The translations under genes were made by a program, and so were the position numbers. Positions 5,842 to 7,285 of a DNA stretch of 7,285 bases are shown one piece after another (the first letter of the stretch is position 1; each line of letters starts with the position of its first letter). Below the pieces are notes generated by a model that saw nothing but the letters and a program-made list of their open reading frames with translations, searched no databases and was not told the DNA's origin. Source of the DNA: Rickettsiales bacterium (lineage in GTDB: Bacteria; Pseudomonadota; Alphaproteobacteria; Rs-D84; CACZYB01); assembly GCA_031288035.1 (NCBI GenBank), contig JAITSG010000071.1:1-7285 (forward strand), in the 5' to 3' direction.

Positions 5842-6126
5842 ATGCCAAGAATTTGCTCGATACTCGGAAGGACGGCCCAAAACGGCAATAAGGTCTCCCA
5901 TTCGGAGGTCAAGACCAAGCGCCGCTTCCTGCCCAACCTGCAGACAGTGTCCTTCTTCTCGGACGCCCTGGGGCGCCAGGTCCAGCTCTGCGTATCCGCC
6001 CGCGGGCAAAAAACGGTCGAAAAAAACGGCGGCATAGACGCCTTCCTCACGTCCGCCGGGAATAGCAGGCTGACCCCGGAGGGCAGAAAACTCAAGGCCC
6101 GCATAGCTGCGGCGAGCTTGAAATAA
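5842..6126 (+). CDS. rpmB: 50S ribosomal protein L28
   Basis: A 94-residue protein of the large ribosomal subunit. The diagnostic core is NKVSHSEVKTKRRFLPNLQ (16-34), followed by SDALGRQVQLCVSARGQKTVEKNGGIDAFL, which matches the longer alphaproteobacterial/proteobacterial type with the 'GG(L/I)DAFL' segment. The C-terminus is basic and helical (GRKLKARIAAASLK). The ATG has AAGGA 8 bases upstream and lies about 24 bases from a near-consensus promoter. rpmG follows 12 bases after the stop, so the two form an operon. Only one N-terminal cysteine (C5) is present, so no zinc-ribbon form of L28 is expected. Confidence 0.95.
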   Translation: MPRICSILGRTAQNGNKVSHSEVKTKRRFLPNLQTVSFFSDALGRQVQLCVSARGQKTVEKNGGIDAFLTSAGNSRLTPEGRKLKARIAAASLK

Positions 6127-6138
6127 CGGGAGTCTCAA

Positions 6139-6309
6139 ATGGCCAAAAAAACCACAAAAATCCTTATCAAACTCCGCAATCCGGACACCGGAACCTTCTA
6201 TACCACATACCGCAACCCGAAGTCCCCGAACACGCAGGAAAAGCTTTCGTTCAGGAAATACGACAAAAAGACGCGGAAGCACGAGGTGTTCGTCGAAAAC
6301 AAAATATGA
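6139..6309 (+). CDS. rpmG: 50S ribosomal protein L33
   Basis: A 56-residue basic protein of the large subunit, found near the E-site region. It starts MAKKTTKILIKLRN and contains the family signature EKLSFRKYDKKTRKHEVFVENKI (34-56). There are no cysteines, so this is the zinc-free form (C-minus), usual for proteobacteria. GGGAG (6128-6132) lies 6 bases before the ATG, in the 12-base space after rpmB. The stop at 6307-6309 is followed directly by a terminator-like hairpin. Confidence 0.95.
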   Translation: MAKKTTKILIKLRNPDTGTFYTTYRNPKSPNTQEKLSFRKYDKKTRKHEVFVENKI

Positions 6310-6310
6310 C

Positions 6311-6340
6311 CAAAAGCTCCGCGGCGCCGAGGAGCTTTTG
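6311..6340 (+). terminator. Terminator-like hairpin after rpmG
   Basis: A perfect 10-bp inverted repeat (CAAAAGCTCC / GGAGCTTTTG) around a 10-base GC-rich loop that can pair further (CG-GCGC-CG). The A4 and T4 runs at the outer ends give the form of an intrinsic terminator on either strand, with a GC stem followed by TTTTGTCT. The U-tract is short and interrupted, so termination may be partial, which would let some rpmB-rpmG transcript reach the aldolase gene. Confidence 0.65.
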
Positions 6341-6341
6341 T

Positions 6342-6354
6342 CTCCATACGGAGG
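6342..6354 (+). promoter_or_regulatory. Ribosome binding site of the aldolase gene inside a small hairpin
   Basis: GGAGG (6350-6354) lies 5 bases before the ATG at 6360, a strong Shine-Dalgarno sequence. The CTCC at 6342-6345 can pair with its GGAG (6350-6353) across a 4-base loop, or alternatively with GGAG (6331-6334) in the 3' arm of the preceding hairpin. A switch is possible but speculative; the stem is only 4 bp. Confidence 0.4.
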
Positions 6355-6359
6355 ACGAT

Positions 6360-7285
6360 ATGCCGAAAACAAGCATTCTCGACTGTACATTCCGCGACGG
6401 CGGATACAACAACGACTGGACGTTCGGGCGCAAGGCGAAAACGCGCGTGCCACGCTTTTTGGCCCAAGCCGGAATAGAAACGATAGAAATGGGATTCCTG
6501 TGGGACAAGGGCGACTATACCAGGCGCCAGAGCCTTTACACAGACCCCCGCGACGCCGAGGAATTCATACCGAAAGGCTCGACGGCAAGATACCTTCTCA
6601 TGGTGACGTACGGCCGCTACGACTTGGCGAAGCTCCCGCCCAAAGGCGAGACCAGGATAGACGGACTGCGCATAATATTCCGCCCCAGGCAGTGGCGCGA
6701 GGCCATGGACTTTATCGCCGAGGTGAAGGACAGGGGCTATTTCGTCTCGTGCAACCCGATGCAGACGTTCAAGTACACGGACGCGGAGCTGTCCGCCCTC
6801 CTGTCCCGGGCGAACGAGGCCAGGCCCGACGTGCTTTCCATAGTCGACAGCTTCGGCAGCATGTTCCCGACGGAGGTAGAGGCAATGGCGCGCAAGTTCG
6901 ACGACGCCCTGGCGCCCGGCATAGCCCTTGGGTTCCATTCGCACGACAACCTGGGCCTCGCCCTCCCGTCGTCGCTCCGGCTGGCCCAGATGGGCCTGAA
7001 ACGCGACCTGGTGCTCGACGCCGCGCTTCGCGGCCTCGGACGCGGCGCGGGCAACCTGCGCACCGAAATAATCGCCATGTGGCTCAACGGCCACTCCGGC
7101 GCCGGATACAACATAGACAAGATATTCGAGGCCATCGACGGATACATATCCGTCATACACCGCCGCAAGCCGTGGCGGCACGACATAATATACGGACTGT
7201 CGGCCATGGCGCGCATACACCCGGACTACGCCACGTTCCTTATCGAGCACAAGGCCGGCGCCGGAATCGCCAACGCCGTGCTTTC
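6360..7285 (+). CDS. DRE-TIM (HMGL-like) aldolase family protein, 3' truncated by the window edge
   Basis: The N-terminal 308 residues of a metal-dependent aldolase/lyase-type TIM barrel (HMGL-like, related to 4-hydroxy-2-oxovalerate aldolase DmpG and isopropylmalate synthase). SILDCTFRDGGY (5-16) carries the family's R12-D13 catalytic and metal pair. GFHSHDNLGLAL (191-202) supplies metal ligands H193 and H195, and GLGRGAGN (225-232) is the conserved glycine loop. MGFLWDKGDYTR (44-55), DGLRIIFR (101-108) and VDSFGSMFP (162-170) fit the subfamily annotated as 'aldolase catalytic domain-containing protein', where RDGGYxNxW replaces the RDGSH/RDGEQ of known enzymes. Following the barrel, PWRHDIIYGLSAMARIHPDYA (271-291) matches that subfamily. 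Members occur in polysaccharide gene clusters and can carry a C-terminal extension; the substrate is unknown to me. Start is fixed by GGAGG 5 bases upstream. The frame is open to the window end. Confidence 0.85.
   Translation, partial: MPKTSILDCTFRDGGYNNDWTFGRKAKTRVPRFLAQAGIETIEMGFLWDKGDYTRRQSLYTDPRDAEEFIPKGSTARYLLMVTYGRYDLAKLPPKGETRIDGLRIIFRPRQWREAMDFIAEVKDRGYFVSCNPMQTFKYTDAELSALLSRANEARPDVLSIVDSFGSMFPTEVEAMARKFDDALAPGIALGFHSHDNLGLALPSSLRLAQMGLKRDLVLDAALRGLGRGAGNLRTEIIAMWLNGHSGAGYNIDKIFEAIDGYISVIHRRKPWRHDIIYGLSAMARIHPDYATFLIEHKAGAGIANAVL

Noticed and set aside
6198..7250. A 350-codon open frame on the minus strand opposite the aldolase gene
   Set aside because: The plus strand encodes L33 and an aldolase with intact catalytic motifs; the antisense product has Gly/Arg/Val/His-rich composition and no motif.

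Overview
The window is about 7.3 kb of GC-rich bacterial chromosome carrying core genes. The protein signatures fit an alphaproteobacterium. The ParC tail, the heat-shock sigma factor with an RpoH box, the L28 of the 'RFLPNL...GGIDAFL' type and the cysteine-free L33 all point that way. Isoleucine is written mostly with ATA despite the high GC, an uncommon habit that recalls uncultured host-associated alphaproteobacterial lineages. The lineage is an inference; no database was searched.

Layout, left to right. (1) 2-1393 (+): C-terminal two thirds of parC, entering from the left edge, with an ATGA overlap into (2) 1390-2121 (+): a family 25 glycosyltransferase. (3) 2122-2385: a gap with lower GC and no convincing gene. 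(4) 2422-3321 (+): rpoH, whose predicted promoter sits so close to the ATG that the mRNA would be leaderless. It overlaps by 14 bp (5) 3308-4261 (+): a DusB-type tRNA-dihydrouridine synthase. (6) 4194-5333 (-): serC, convergent with and overlapping the 3' end of dusB by 68 bp. (7) 5412-5696 (-): an unrecognised 94-residue cysteine-containing protein with its own strong promoter. (8) 5842-6126 (+) rpmB (L28) and 6139-6309 (+) rpmG (L33), divergent from (7). (9) A hairpin with terminator character at 6311-6340, followed by (10) 6360 to the right edge (+): the N-terminal ~308 residues of a DRE-TIM/HMGL-like aldolase of the 'RDGGY' subfamily, often seen near surface-polysaccharide genes.

Functionally these are separate housekeeping units rather than one pathway: chromosome decatenation (ParC), surface glycan assembly (GT25, possibly the aldolase), heat-shock transcription (RpoH), tRNA modification (Dus), serine and possibly vitamin B6 synthesis (SerC), and ribosome assembly (L28, L33). 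Four promoters can be read by eye (before rpoH, serC, the 94-residue gene and rpmB), all TTGAC(N) with a 17-bp spacer.

I do not see a defence system, mobile element, CRISPR array, tRNA or rRNA. The points most worth a second look are the leaderless rpoH, the SerC substrate-pocket substitutions, the orphan cysteine protein, the ATA codon preference and the aldolase at the right edge.
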